From Noviherbaspirillum aridicola (GTDB lineage: Bacteria; Pseudomonadota; Gammaproteobacteria; Burkholderiales; Burkholderiaceae_D): a stretch of DNA of 64,000 nucleotides. The stretch spans positions 62,001 through 126,000 of the forward strand of contig NZ_BPMK01000016.1 in the NCBI RefSeq assembly GCF_019656455.1. The letters are read 5' to 3'. The notes under the pieces were generated by a model that searched no databases, was not told the origin of the DNA, and worked only from the letters and a program-made list of their open reading frames with translations. Positions 25,605-34,888 of this stretch are shown here, one piece after another. Numbering within the stretch: the stretch's first letter is position 1; every line of letters starts with the position of its first letter. Position numbers and translations under genes: made by a program.

Positions 25605-26204
25605 TCAGCCGAAGAGCTTCGCAGCCGTGCGGGCGACGAGTTCGCCCTGGTGACGCGCGCCGGCGAGTTCGATCTCGCTCGGCTGGCGGCTGCCGTCTCC
25701 GCCCGCGATCGTGGTCGCGCCGTACGGTGCGCCGCCGACGATCTCGCTCACGCTCATCTGACCCTGGAAGCTGTAAGGCAGGCCGACGACCGTCATGCCG
25801 AAATGCAGGAGGTTCGTGATGATGGAGAACAGCGTGGTTTCCTGGCCGCCGTGCTGCGTCGCGCTGGAAGCGAAAGCGGCGCCGACCTTGCCGTTGAGCG
25901 CGCCGCGTGCCCACAGGCCGCCGGTCTGGTCGAGGAAGGCGGCCATCTGCGAACTCATGCGTCCATAGCGCGTGCCGGTGCCGACGATGATCGCGTCATA
26001 GTTCTCCAGGTCGGCGACCTGCGCCACCGGCGCGGCCTGATCCAGCTTGAAGTGGGCCTTGCGCGCGATATCTTCCGGCACCGTCTCCGGGACGCGCTTG
26101 ATGTCGACCTGCGCGCCCGTGCTGCGGGCGCCTTCTGCGATGGCCTCTGCCATTTTCTCGATGTGGCCGTAGGAGGAATAGTAGAGAACGAGAACCTTTG
26201 CCAT
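25605..26204 (-). CDS. wrbA: NAD(P)H:quinone oxidoreductase, WrbA type
   Basis: A 199-residue flavodoxin-fold FMN enzyme reducing quinones with two electrons. The FMN phosphate loop [12 protein letters not shown] begins at residue 8. [21 protein letters not shown] and [14 protein letters not shown] are WrbA signatures. Length is that of E. coli WrbA. AGGAGC precedes ATG 26204. It is divergent from a LysR gene at 26423. Confidence 0.94.
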   Translation of the reverse strand: MAKVLVLYYSSYGHIEKMAEAIAEGARSTGAQVDIKRVPETVPEDIARKAHFKLDQAAPVAQVADLENYDAIIVGTGTRYGRMSSQMAAFLDQTGGLWARGALNGKVGAAFASSATQHGGQETTLFSIITNLLHFGMTVVGLPYSFQGQMSVSEIVGGAPYGATTIAGGDGSRQPSEIELAGARHQGELVARTAAKLFG

Positions 26205-26422
26205 TGAAGCTCCTGTTAATGCTGCATGTTGATGCCGCGGTGTCGCAGCAGTGTGAAAATCGGACGGCCCCGGTCCGTCAGGGGCGGCGCCTGCGGGCGC
26301 GGCAGGCTTGTTGTATATTTCTCGTGCATCGCAACATTCCCCCGCAGCACCCGATCCTAGCTTCCTTACCCGAAAGCGGGAATATATTTTTCTTCGATAG
26401 CTCCTATCCGGAGGACCGATAG

Positions 26423-27328
26423 ATGTTAGACGGCATGTCCATGGACCAGTTGCGAACATTCATCGCTGCGGCGGAGGAAGGCAGCTTTTCGGCTGCGGCG
26501 AGGAAGCTGCGAAGGGCGCAGTCGGTGGTCAGCCAGACCGTCGCCAATCTCGAATACCAGGTCGGTCTTCCGCTGTTCGTGCGGGCCGGACGCGCGCCCC
26601 GTCTTACCGAGGTCGGCAAGGTCCTGCTGACGGAAGCCCGCGCGGCGGTCGCCTGCATGGATGGATTCAAGGCGAGGGCGAGGGCGCTCGCCGAGGGCCT
26701 GGAGCCCGAGCTGTCGGTGGCGGTCGATGTCATGTACCCGATCAAGGCGCTCACCCGCGCCGTCGGCGAATTCCACAAGGCCTTCCCGCAAACGCCCCTG
26801 CGGCTGTACGTGGAAGCGCTGGGCGCGGTGCTGCAGCCGGTACTCGACGGCCACTGCCGCGTCGGCATCATCGGCTCGCTGCCGGAAGTGCCCGAGGCCT
26901 GCGGCTCCGAGTACCTGACGCGGGTGCCGGCCGTCACCGTGGTCGCGCCTGCGCATCCGCTGGCCGCCCTGCGCGGCCCGGTGCCGCATTCGGTGCTCGA
27001 GGAGCATGTGCAGCTCGTTCTCACCGACCGCTCCTCGCGTACCGAGGGACGCAGCTTCGGCGTTCTCTCGGACCGCTCCTGGCGGCTGGCCGACCTCGGC
27101 GCCAAGCATGCCTTCCTGCTCGCCGGGCTCGGCTGGGGCCACATGCCCGAACCCATGGTGCGCGACGATATCCTCGGCAACCGCCTGGTGCGTCTCGAGC
27201 CCGAGCCGCATCCCTCGGTCGGCTCCGCCTTTTCGATGCACGCCATCTACCGCAACGACATGCCGCCCGGGCCCGCCGGCCGCTGGTTCATACAGACGCT
27301 CAAGCAGGAGCGGGAAATCGCCGCCTGA
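26423..27328 (+). CDS. LysR-family transcriptional regulator
   Basis: A 301-residue LysR regulator; winged helix at about residues 6-65 ([23 protein letters not shown]), effector domain about 90-295. GGAGG lies upstream of ATG 26423. The 218-base divergent gap to wrbA contains an AT-rich stretch and the small dyad CCCGAAAGCGGG (about 26363-26374), a possible binding site. Probable target: wrbA. Confidence 0.9.
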   Translation: MLDGMSMDQLRTFIAAAEEGSFSAAARKLRRAQSVVSQTVANLEYQVGLPLFVRAGRAPRLTEVGKVLLTEARAAVACMDGFKARARALAEGLEPELSVAVDVMYPIKALTRAVGEFHKAFPQTPLRLYVEALGAVLQPVLDGHCRVGIIGSLPEVPEACGSEYLTRVPAVTVVAPAHPLAALRGPVPHSVLEEHVQLVLTDRSSRTEGRSFGVLSDRSWRLADLGAKHAFLLAGLGWGHMPEPMVRDDILGNRLVRLEPEPHPSVGSAFSMHAIYRNDMPPGPAGRWFIQTLKQEREIAA

Positions 27329-27357
27329 GCGCTGCGCCGGCGCGAACGCCGGCTTCC

Positions 27358-28287
27358 TCAGCGGCCGGGCGGCGGCCGCCTCGACTTGAACGATGACTGG
27401 TTCTGGAACAGTTCGATCAGCCAGTCCACGAATACCCGCACGCGCGCGCTCAGGTGGCGATTGGGCGCATAGACGACCGACATGGAGATCGGCGCCGCCT
27501 GCCATTCGGCGAGCACGGGCTGCAGCAGTCCGGCCTCGACCTGGGGCTGGGCGATGAAGGCCGGCAGGTGGACGATGCCCAGGCCCGCCATGCCCGCCGA
27601 GAGCAGGGCATTGCCGTCGTTGACCGACACGAAGTGGCGCCCGCGGACCACGATCTGCTCGCCGTCCCGTGACAGTTCGACCGGAAGATGGCGTCCGCTG
27701 GCGAAGGAGTACTTGACCAGCAGATGGTCTTCTTCCAGTTCCGCCGGATGCGTCGGCGTGCCGTGCTGCTTCAGATAGGCGGGCGCGGCGCAGGTGATGA
27801 AGGAAAAGTCGCCGAGGGGACGGGCCACCAGCGACGGATCGGTGATCTTCCCGGCGCGGATCACGCAGTCGACGCGGTCGGCGATGAAGTCCGAGGGCCG
27901 GTCGCTGACGCCGATGTCGAGCTGCAGATCCGGATAGCGCGCCTGGAAGCTGGGCAGGGCCGGGATGACCAGCAGCGTGGCGGTGGCCGACGCCATGTCC
28001 ACCCTCAGCCGGCCGCGGGGCCGCGATTGCGCATGCGCGAGTTCGGCCTCCACCTCCTGCCACTCCTCGAGCAGCCGCGCCATGCGCTCATAGTACGCGG
28101 CGCCGTCGTTGGTCAGGGACACGCGGCGCGTCGTCCGGTTGAGCAGCCTCGTGCGCAGGTGCGCCTCGAGCGACTGCACCAGCTTGGTCACGGTATTGCG
28201 CGGCAAGTGCAGCGAGTCGGCTGCCTTGACGAAGCTTGCGGTTTCCGCCACCCGCGCGAACGCGCGCACCGCGTTGAAGTAATCCAT
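27358..28287 (-). CDS. LysR-family transcriptional regulator
   Basis: A 309-residue LysR regulator of the CrgA/DmlR-like type (winged helix MDYFNAVRAFARVAETASF; effector domain from about residue 90). It is convergent with the previous LysR gene, with 29 bases between stops. No oxidoreductase partner stands next to it; the gene upstream on the same strand begins beyond a 135-base gap. Target unknown. Confidence 0.88.
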   Translation of the reverse strand: MDYFNAVRAFARVAETASFVKAADSLHLPRNTVTKLVQSLEAHLRTRLLNRTTRRVSLTNDGAAYYERMARLLEEWQEVEAELAHAQSRPRGRLRVDMASATATLLVIPALPSFQARYPDLQLDIGVSDRPSDFIADRVDCVIRAGKITDPSLVARPLGDFSFITCAAPAYLKQHGTPTHPAELEEDHLLVKYSFASGRHLPVELSRDGEQIVVRGRHFVSVNDGNALLSAGMAGLGIVHLPAFIAQPQVEAGLLQPVLAEWQAAPISMSVVYAPNRHLSARVRVFVDWLIELFQNQSSFKSRRPPPGR

Positions 28288-28422
28288 CCCCGTCCCCCTT
28301 TCAGAAGTAAGCGGAGATTATCACCAAAACAGGAATGCTGCGGGAGCGCTTCCAGCATTTATCCGGCCGGGGCATACAGCTAGGATGCAGCCCTGAACGT
28401 CGCACGCCTGCACGCGGGCGCC

Positions 28423-28686
28423 CTAGTGCAGGCGCACCAGGGTGGATTCCCTCAGGTAGAGACAGCCCGGCGCGAGCGCGGCCGAGGTGCGCAGGCCGGT
28501 ATCGCCGTCGATCAGCACCAGCCGGCGATGCCGGAGCAGGTAGCGGCCCGCGTAGCGCGTTCCCGGAAAGACGTGCGTCTCGGTGAAATACCCGTGCCGC
28601 AGGTCCAGCCGCAGCGAGCCGTCGACGCTGATCCAGCTGCCGTCTACCTGGCACTCGTGCTCGGCATGTTTACTGGACGGTGACAT
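28423..28686 (-). CDS. Small Atu4866-like beta-barrel protein
   Basis: An 87-residue protein, rich in beta-strands, with the pattern GSWISVDGSLRLDL, GRYLLRHRRLVLIDGDTG, LYLREST. This resembles the Atu4866 family (small lipocalin-like barrels), frequently found beside AraC regulators and oxidoreductases; the assignment is from memory. It overlaps the end of the AraC gene by 17 bases, so it is co-transcribed. Function unknown. Confidence 0.62.
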   Translation of the reverse strand: MSPSSKHAEHECQVDGSWISVDGSLRLDLRHGYFTETHVFPGTRYAGRYLLRHRRLVLIDGDTGLRTSAALAPGCLYLRESTLVRLH

Positions 28687-29632
28687 AGGCGGAAACGGTG
28701 CTGTGCGAAGACACCAGGAGCGCGTTCTTCATCGCCAGTGCTTCCTCGAGCGGCGGCCTGCCGAAGAAGCGCTTGAACTCGCGGCTGAACTGCGAGGCGC
28801 TCTCGTAGCCGACCCTGACGGCGGCGGTGGAGGCATTGATGCCGTCCTGGACCATCAGCAGGCGCGCCTTGTGCAGGCGCACCGTCTTCAGGTACTGGAT
28901 GGGCGAGGTGCCGGTGACCGCCTTGAAGCTCGCATGGAATGCCGCCACGCTCATGCCGGCCTCGTCGGCCAGCGTGTCGACGTCGAGATCGCCCGCGTAA
29001 TCCGCATGGATGCGGCGCAGCGCGCGGTTGATCTTGGCGTGATAGCTCTGGTGGTTGAGCGCGGCGCGGATCGCCGGCCCCTGTTCGCTCGTCAGCGCGC
29101 GGAAATAGATTTCGCGCAGGATGGCGGCGCCGAGCGCGCGTGACTCGAGCGGCGAGCCGAGTGCTTCGACGAGGCGCAGCACGGCATCGGTCAGCTTGTC
29201 GTCGAGGCGGGTGGAGCAGATGCCGACCGCGCTCTCGCCGCGCAGCGCGGCGGCGGCGTCGAGGGTAACCAGCAGCTCCGCGATCACGGTCAGGTCGAGC
29301 GGAATCTGCACCGCGAGCATCGGGTCTTCCGGGGTCGCGATCGTTTCGCTTTCGAAGGGAAGCGGCACCGACAGGACGAGAAACTGCTGGGCGTCGTAGT
29401 TGTACACGCTGTCGCCGATGAAGCCGCGCTTCTTGCCCGACACGACGACCACGATGCTGGGTTCGTAGAGGACAGGGGTGCGCGCGATGTCGCGGTCCGA
29501 GCGCATCAGCTTGACGCCGTCGATCGCCGTCAGGGTGTAGCCCTCGTTCGGGGCCAGCGTCTTGATCAGCTCGGCCATCCTGTGCTGCTTGTCGCGCGAC
29601 TTGTCGTACAGGGGGATGTGTTCCGTTGTCAT
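28670..29632 (-). CDS. AraC-family transcriptional regulator
   Basis: A 320-residue regulator with an N-terminal AraC_N-type domain (about 20-180) and a C-terminal double helix-turn-helix (about 205-300; LADEAGMSVAAFHASFKAVTGTSPIQYLKTVRL, then the second HTH in VGYESASQFSREFKRFFGRPP; the whole is the AraC signature). GGAGC precedes ATG 29632. It is divergent from the SDR gene at 29931 and followed by the Atu4866-like gene, a recurring module in proteobacteria. It probably activates the SDR gene. Confidence 0.92.
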   Translation of the reverse strand: MTTEHIPLYDKSRDKQHRMAELIKTLAPNEGYTLTAIDGVKLMRSDRDIARTPVLYEPSIVVVVSGKKRGFIGDSVYNYDAQQFLVLSVPLPFESETIATPEDPMLAVQIPLDLTVIAELLVTLDAAAALRGESAVGICSTRLDDKLTDAVLRLVEALGSPLESRALGAAILREIYFRALTSEQGPAIRAALNHQSYHAKINRALRRIHADYAGDLDVDTLADEAGMSVAAFHASFKAVTGTSPIQYLKTVRLHKARLLMVQDGINASTAAVRVGYESASQFSREFKRFFGRPPLEEALAMKNALLVSSHSTVSAYVTVQ

Positions 29633-29930
29633 TTTTCGAGCTCCTGAAACATGTTCCCCGAGCCTAGTCGATGCCGAAGGCGGCGTCCACAAGGCAAGAG
29701 AATCAGGCAATAGATATCGAGGAATGGGCGAGAACAGGCAATGCCGGCATACATGACATGGTAGCGCGGCAAGGCATTCCATGCAGGAGCGCCGCGTGCG
29801 CGCGCGGTGGCGTCTTGTAGGAAAAGGCAAGGATCATGGAAGAAGCGCCATTTCCGGCAACGCCTGCCGGACCTAGACTTCCAGGCATCGGAGCAACGCT
29901 TGTTCAACCAACGAGAGGAAAGGAAAGACC

Positions 29931-30689
29931 ATGAACGCATCCATTCAACAATTCCCCGGCATCGAAGGCAAGGTCGTCGTCATCACCGGCGCCAGCAGCG
30001 GAATCGGCGAGGCGACCGCCCGTCACCTGGCATCGCTCGGCGCGCGCGTCATGCTCGGCGCCCGCCGCACCGAACGCCTCGAACAGCTCGCGGCCGAGAT
30101 CCGGGCCGTCGGCGGCGCGGTGCATTTCGCGCGGCTCGACGTGACCGACCTGGAGGATGTCCGCCGCTTCGTCGCCCTGGCCAACACGACCTTCGGCCGC
30201 GTCGATGTCATCCTCAACAACGCCGGCGTCATGCCGCTGTCGAAGCTCGAGGCGCTCAAGGTCGACGAGTGGAACCGCATGATCGACGTGAACATCCGCG
30301 GCGTCCTGCACGGCATCGCTGCCGCCCTGCCGGTGATGCAGGCCCAGGGCAGCGGCCAGGTCATCAACATGGCATCGATCGGCGCGCATGCGGTCAGCCC
30401 CACCGCGGCGGTCTACTGCGCGACGAAATATGCGGTATGGGCGATTTCCGAAGGCCTGCGCCAGGAAGCGGGGCCGAATCTCCGGGTCACCGTGATCTGC
30501 CCGGGCGTGACCGAGTCCGAACTCGCCGACTCGATTTCCGATGAACAGGGCCGTGCCGAGATGAAGGAGTTCCGCCGCATCGCCATCGGCCCGGATGCCA
30601 TCGCCCGCGCGGTCGCCTATGCCATCGCCCAGCCTGCGGACGTGGACGTGAGCGAGATCATCGTCCGTCCCACCGCGAGCATTTACTGA
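29931..30689 (+). CDS. Short-chain dehydrogenase/reductase
   Basis: A 252-residue classical SDR. The cofactor motif is TGASSGIGEA at about residues 19-28, the structural motif NNAGVM near 95, and the catalytic Ser-Tyr-Lys lies in MASIGA then YCATKYA (Tyr about 162). AAAGGAAAG precedes ATG 29931. Likely NADP-dependent; substrate unknown. The 298-base gap to the divergent AraC gene is the probable control region; I see no clear dyad in it. Confidence 0.93.
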   Translation: MNASIQQFPGIEGKVVVITGASSGIGEATARHLASLGARVMLGARRTERLEQLAAEIRAVGGAVHFARLDVTDLEDVRRFVALANTTFGRVDVILNNAGVMPLSKLEALKVDEWNRMIDVNIRGVLHGIAAALPVMQAQGSGQVINMASIGAHAVSPTAAVYCATKYAVWAISEGLRQEAGPNLRVTVICPGVTESELADSISDEQGRAEMKEFRRIAIGPDAIARAVAYAIAQPADVDVSEIIVRPTASIY

Positions 30690-30728
30690 AAAGCCGGCGA
30701 CGACGCCGCACGCAAGCAAGGAACCGCC

Positions 30729-30935
30729 ATGAGGACACCGATGCTGTTTCCGCACGAGAGAGAGGCGCTGATCGCCGCGCTCAGGCGCGATCTTCAGCGG
30801 GAGAGCTTTCGCATGCTCGCCAGCGCGGAACGCAGGGAGCTTCATGGGGCCAACGTGCGGATGGTGATCCGTCTGCTCGAACTCTTCGGGCAGACGGAGC
30901 GGCACCTGCCGTCCGATGCGGAGCAGGGCGGCTAG
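30729..30935 (+). CDS. Small hypothetical protein
   Basis: A 68-residue, highly charged helical protein (many Arg, Glu, Leu). AAGGAACC lies just before ATG 30729, 39 bases after the SDR gene, so it is probably its operon partner. The stop overlaps the convergent truC stop (CTAG). Family not recognised. Confidence 0.5.
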   Translation: MRTPMLFPHEREALIAALRRDLQRESFRMLASAERRELHGANVRMVIRLLELFGQTERHLPSDAEQGG

Positions 30936-31765
30936 GGACGGTCCGGCCGGGGCGGGGGCGCCGCGTCGCGGCACAGCCCGGCAATGGCGCCGCCGTCGCC
31001 GAAGATGCCGAGCACCTGCATGAAACTCGCCTCCGGCTCGGCGTACAGGTGCAGCGGCTCGCCGGTGGCCGGATGAGAGAACTGCAAGCGGATGGCCGCG
31101 AGCATCAGCCGGCCCTGGCCGAAGCGCTGCGCGAAATAGCGGTTGTGCCGGCCGCGCCCGTGGTTGGCGTCGCCGATGATCGGGTGGCTGATGTGTTTCA
31201 TGTGGCGCCGCAACTGGTGCTTGCGTCCGGTTTCCGGATACAGGGCAAGCAGGCTGTAGCGGCTGGTCTCATGGCCTTCGATCGTCACCGGGATCTCGGT
31301 GGTCGCCAGGCGCCGGTAGCGCGTGCGCGCCTCGCGCAGCGGCATGATGTCGTCTTTGCGGCGGCGGTCTTCCGGCTCGTCGCGCAGCGGATGGTCGATC
31401 AGGCCGGCTTCCGGCGTCCAGCCGCGGACCATCGCCAGGTAGGTCTTGCGGACTTCGCCGGCCATCATGGCGCGGCCCAGCCTGCTCGCCGTCGCCGGGT
31501 CGCGGGCGAACACCAGCAGTCCCGAGGTCGGGCGGTCCAGCCGGTGCGCCGGGTACACGTGGCCGCCGCCATTCATCGCCCGCGCGTACTGCAGCGCGAA
31601 CTCGGTCTCGTGATGATCGATGGGGCTGCGGTGGACCAGCAGGCCGGCCGGCTTGTGCACGACCAGCAGCCACTCGTCGCTGTACACGTGGACCAGCGGA
31701 TTCCTGGTGTCGGCGGGGCGGGGCATCGTCTCGTCGATGCCCGCGAGGTCGGAAAGATCGGTCAT
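30932..31765 (-). CDS. truC: tRNA pseudouridine synthase, TruC-like
   Basis: A 277-residue RluA-family pseudouridine synthase. The catalytic Asp77 lies in AHRLDRPTSG. KPAGLLVHRS is typical of TruC, which modifies U65 of tRNA. It is slightly longer than E. coli TruC owing to about 20 extra N-terminal residues; ATG at residue 14 is an alternative start. The C-terminal tail is Pro-rich. Confidence 0.85.
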   Translation of the reverse strand: MTDLSDLAGIDETMPRPADTRNPLVHVYSDEWLLVVHKPAGLLVHRSPIDHHETEFALQYARAMNGGGHVYPAHRLDRPTSGLLVFARDPATASRLGRAMMAGEVRKTYLAMVRGWTPEAGLIDHPLRDEPEDRRRKDDIMPLREARTRYRRLATTEIPVTIEGHETSRYSLLALYPETGRKHQLRRHMKHISHPIIGDANHGRGRHNRYFAQRFGQGRLMLAAIRLQFSHPATGEPLHLYAEPEASFMQVLGIFGDGGAIAGLCRDAAPPPRPDRP

Positions 31766-31871
31766 AGGCGACGGCGCGCCGCCGGCGGATGCCGGCGGCC
31801 GCGATACGGTCTTGTGGTTTGCTCGGGAAGCGCCATTAGAGCACAGGACGGCGCCGCTCCGCGCGCAGCCC

Positions 31872-33056
31872 CTACCGCGCGGCGATGGCGGAATTGCGCA
31901 GCGGGCCGGGCGGCAGCGACGCCACCCAGGTCTGGTACGAGGCCTGATCCTTCTGCTGCCAGAATCGGGTCAGATGCGCGGCCGCGTTCGCCTGCAGCGT
32001 CGGATTGCCCACCGAGGCGAGTATCTGCGCCACTTCCTGCGGCTTGGTATAGGACCAGCGGTACAGCAGCTTCTGCGCCGCGTCCGGGTAGACCGGGTCG
32101 CTGCTGTACTGATTCAGCCAGTTCCAGGCGGCCGCGAGATCGTCCTGCCCCTTGCGGATGGCGAGTTCGCTCATCAGGCTTTGCCTGACGGCCGGGTCCT
32201 GGGTGCGGCTCATGAATTGCGCGGCGGCGTTCTGATCGCCCGCCGCCAGGCTGCTGCTGACTTCGTCCAGCAACTGACCGGGCGTGGTGTCGCTGCGGCT
32301 GCCGATGATCTGGCTGACCCACTGATAAGCCTGCGCAGGGTCATGGCCGGCGTAGGCCGCCGCGACCTGCTGGATCAGGGCGACGGGCGCCCGTTCCTGC
32401 AAGTCGGCCACGGCGCGCGCGGCGGCCGCGATATCGTTGCGGATCAGCCCCGGCAGGGCGGCGGCGGTCAGTTCCGCGACGCTGTCGGGATCGGCATGCT
32501 CCCGTATCCACTCGAGCGCCTCGCCCGGGTGTCGTTCGGCGATGGCGCCGATCACCGCCGCCAGGTCCGAGCGCTCCTGGCCCAGCGTGGCCGCGTACTG
32601 CCGGAAGTTCGACGGCCGTCGTTCCGCCAGTACGGCGAGTGCGGCCGACACGATCGCGCGACGCTCTTCGGCGGGAATGCGCTCGATATGCGCGGCGGCC
32701 GACGCCGGCGCCTCGAGCAGCCAGCGGGTGTACGCGCGCTGCAGCGCCTGGGTGCGCGCCTCTCCCGGCGCCATCGCCAGCGCTTCGTCGAAGGCTTGCT
32801 GCAGCGCGGATGCGCCCGGCGCGTCGCCGCCGCTGCGCATGATCGACATGACGTCGGCGAATGAAAATCCGGGCGCACCGTCTTCCTGCCCGCCCGGGCC
32901 GCCGCCATTGCGCGTCTCGCCTGCGGCGGCTGCAGCGGCGGTCGCGGCGGAATACGTGGCGGCCGCATCCTGCTCCGGCTCGTCCGCGAGCTGCAGGCCG
33001 ATGGCCACGCCGATGGCCGGCGCAATCAGGAACGGCAACAGGATTCTGGCTTTCAT
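31872..33056 (-). CDS. Hypothetical exported or membrane-anchored helical-repeat protein
   Basis: A 394-residue protein. An N-terminal hydrophobic segment (ILLPFLIAPAIGVAIGL) acts as signal anchor, followed by an Ala/Gly-rich linker to about residue 60. The remaining 330 residues form repeated pairs of helices (for example PAEERRAIVSAALAVLAER and DPAQAYQWVSQII), resembling TPR/alpha-solenoid scaffolds. GGGGGAAAT precedes ATG 33056. No known family recognised. It lies downstream of the PETase-like gene but a strong hairpin separates them. Confidence 0.65.
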   Translation of the reverse strand: MKARILLPFLIAPAIGVAIGLQLADEPEQDAAATYSAATAAAAAAGETRNGGGPGGQEDGAPGFSFADVMSIMRSGGDAPGASALQQAFDEALAMAPGEARTQALQRAYTRWLLEAPASAAAHIERIPAEERRAIVSAALAVLAERRPSNFRQYAATLGQERSDLAAVIGAIAERHPGEALEWIREHADPDSVAELTAAALPGLIRNDIAAAARAVADLQERAPVALIQQVAAAYAGHDPAQAYQWVSQIIGSRSDTTPGQLLDEVSSSLAAGDQNAAAQFMSRTQDPAVRQSLMSELAIRKGQDDLAAAWNWLNQYSSDPVYPDAAQKLLYRWSYTKPQEVAQILASVGNPTLQANAAAHLTRFWQQKDQASYQTWVASLPPGPLRNSAIAAR

Positions 33057-33088
33057 CTCGATTTCCCCCAAGCTCAGGTGATAAGACA

Positions 33089-33119
33089 GCGGCCGGCGCC
33101 AAAGTGCGGCGCCGGCCGC
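33089..33119. terminator. Strong hairpin downstream of the PETase-like gene
   Basis: A perfect 12-bp stem (GCGGCCGGCGCC at 33089-33100, complement at 33108-33119) with a 7-base loop, placed between the stop of the polyester-hydrolase gene and the next gene on the same strand. There is no T run, so the efficiency as a terminator is uncertain. Confidence 0.6.
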
Positions 33120-33181
33120 GCGTCGCTGCCCCCGATGGGAACAGGGAAGACATGCACGGCGGCATGCCCTCCGTTGCCGCA

Positions 33182-34537
33182 TCAGTACGGGCAGTTCTCG
33201 CGATACTCCGAGATCTGGATGTTCGACAGGTCGGCCTGGTGCGGCGCCCCGCAGAGGAAGGGGCTGTAACGCGTGTCGTTATCCATGAAGCGCTTCATCC
33301 AGGCCACGCCGTACTTGCCCATGATGCGGGTGTAGTCGTTGCCGGTCATGACGCAGAAATGGTCGCCGTTGTTCATTTCCATGAAGGCTTTCTTGGTGGC
33401 CGACGCCGGGATGCTGTTGTAGAACGGCGATGCATGCTGCGACACCGGGGCGATGGTGTCGCTCTCGCAGGCCACTACAAGGGTCGGTACCCGCACGCTC
33501 GAGAAATCCGTGCTGGTATTCCACGGCGCGAGCGGGATCGCCGCCTTCAGCGTCGGATTGTCGCGCGCCGCGATCAGCGTGCCGCCGCCGCCCATCGAAT
33601 GCCCCATCACGCCGAGCCGGTTCGGATCGACCTTGCGGTAGATCGGATGCGAGCTGGTGTTGCTGAAGGTGACGAGCTGGCGCAGCGCGGCCATCAGTTG
33701 CGGCGCCCGCTCGTAGGGCTGGTCATAGATGGAATTGGTGTCGATGGTGATGACGACGAAGCCGTGCGATGCAAGCCGTTCCCCCCACCAGCTCATCGTG
33801 GACTTGGTGCCGGTGTAGCCGGGAGAGATGGCGATGGCGGCGAAGGGGCCCGCCACATTGGTCGGATGATAGATGGTGCCGCCGCCGTAGCCGCTGGCCG
33901 AGAACTCCGAGACATTGGTGGTGGCATAGGTGAAGGGACCGGTGCTCGATTCCAGCATGGACGTGGTCGGATTCGGGCCCTTGGCATAGGGGTTGGTGCC
34001 GGTGTCGCCCGGGATGCCGGTGAGCTGCACGTTGTCGACGGTGTAGGTTTCGCTGCTCAGGCTGGCATCGATGCGAAAGCGCAGCCGCAGCGCCGCCTGG
34101 CCCGCCGCCGTATCGGGCAGGCTGAAGGTGACGCGTCCGTTCGTCGTGACACGGGTCGATTCGACCGCCGTCCAGGTCGAACCGTTGGTCGAGTACTCCG
34201 CAATGCCCGCCTCGCCGGAGTCGAGGCCGGAGGTCACGCGGTCGAAGCTCAGGCTCAGTCCGGTAAAGCCCTGCGTGCTGATCGCGCCGGAGGTGATCGC
34301 GCCGTCCGTGCAGCCGTAGCAGCCTTCCATCCGCGCGGCGCCGGTGCTGGTGCCTACGGTTCCGGTAGCGGTGAAACCGCCGAGGCCGGAAGAAAAGCTC
34401 TCCTGAAAGATGGCGACCTGTGCCTGCGCGGCGAAGGAGCAGAGCATCGCGGCGACGGCGAGGCCCGTCTTCGCCAGCGCCGCGCCGGGCAGCGGCGAGG
34501 CTGAAAGCAGTGGCAGGGTCGGATTCTTGTTTTTCAT
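33182..34537 (-). CDS. Secreted PETase-like polyester hydrolase with N-terminal beta-sandwich-like module
   Basis: A 451-residue alpha/beta hydrolase. Signal peptide about 1-39 (cleavage near AQA-QV). A jelly-roll/MAM-like accessory module spans about 41-176 with a Cys73/Cys76 pair. The catalytic domain (about 181-451) is close to Ideonella sakaiensis PETase as I remember it: oxyanion Tyr241, Ser314 in GHSMG, Asp360, His393, aromatic Trp339, and the two disulfides expected of type II enzymes (Cys357-Cys395 and Cys429-Cys449). PETase Trp159 and Ser238 are His313 and Phe394 here. GGAGA precedes ATG 34537. Expected to cleave polyesters, cutin or similar esters; activity on PET is untested. Confidence 0.9.
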   Translation of the reverse strand: MKNKNPTLPLLSASPLPGAALAKTGLAVAAMLCSFAAQAQVAIFQESFSSGLGGFTATGTVGTSTGAARMEGCYGCTDGAITSGAISTQGFTGLSLSFDRVTSGLDSGEAGIAEYSTNGSTWTAVESTRVTTNGRVTFSLPDTAAGQAALRLRFRIDASLSSETYTVDNVQLTGIPGDTGTNPYAKGPNPTTSMLESSTGPFTYATTNVSEFSASGYGGGTIYHPTNVAGPFAAIAISPGYTGTKSTMSWWGERLASHGFVVITIDTNSIYDQPYERAPQLMAALRQLVTFSNTSSHPIYRKVDPNRLGVMGHSMGGGGTLIAARDNPTLKAAIPLAPWNTSTDFSSVRVPTLVVACESDTIAPVSQHASPFYNSIPASATKKAFMEMNNGDHFCVMTGNDYTRIMGKYGVAWMKRFMDNDTRYSPFLCGAPHQADLSNIQISEYRENCPY

Positions 34538-34732
34538 TGCATGTCTCCAGTGTGGTGGTGGGAATGGTTCGGGCGGCCGCGCCGGGCACGCCGTCGGGTA
34601 CTGCTGATCAGGGCATCGCGGTCCTGGCGAATGGCGTGGACGGCTGGGTGCGCCGTCGCGCTGCCGAGATGTTTTCCCGGCGGCGCTTTCTCCTTGGGTG
34701 CGTCGATTATCCGTATGCACCGGCGGAAGAAC

Positions 34733-34750
34733 ATCCCCCTTAAGGGGGAT
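34733..34750. repeat. Perfect 18-bp palindrome ATCCCCCTTAAGGGGGAT
   Basis: A self-complementary 18-mer followed by a G-rich tract (GGGGGCTGGGGG) about 200 bases upstream of the polyester-hydrolase gene. It could be a dispersed intergenic repeat, an operator or a hairpin. The rest of the 351-base gap (34538-34888) shows no gene I can support. Confidence 0.5.
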
Positions 34751-34888
34751 TGGGGGCTGGGGGATATGGAGATCGCGGGATGGAAGGGGCGGGAGGATCC
34801 GGAGGAGGCGGGGCGACGCCGTGACGCGACGAGGCCGCGCCGGGCGCTGTGCGCGGCCGGCGCGGCGATCAGGACGACAGGAGCGGGA

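Noticed and set aside
30720-30745. GGAACC before the small gene at 30729 as a second hrp box
   Set aside because: No CCAC follows at 15-16 bases. Other GGAACC sites I checked (near 135, 1029, 20419, 43048, 47460, 62041) also fail.
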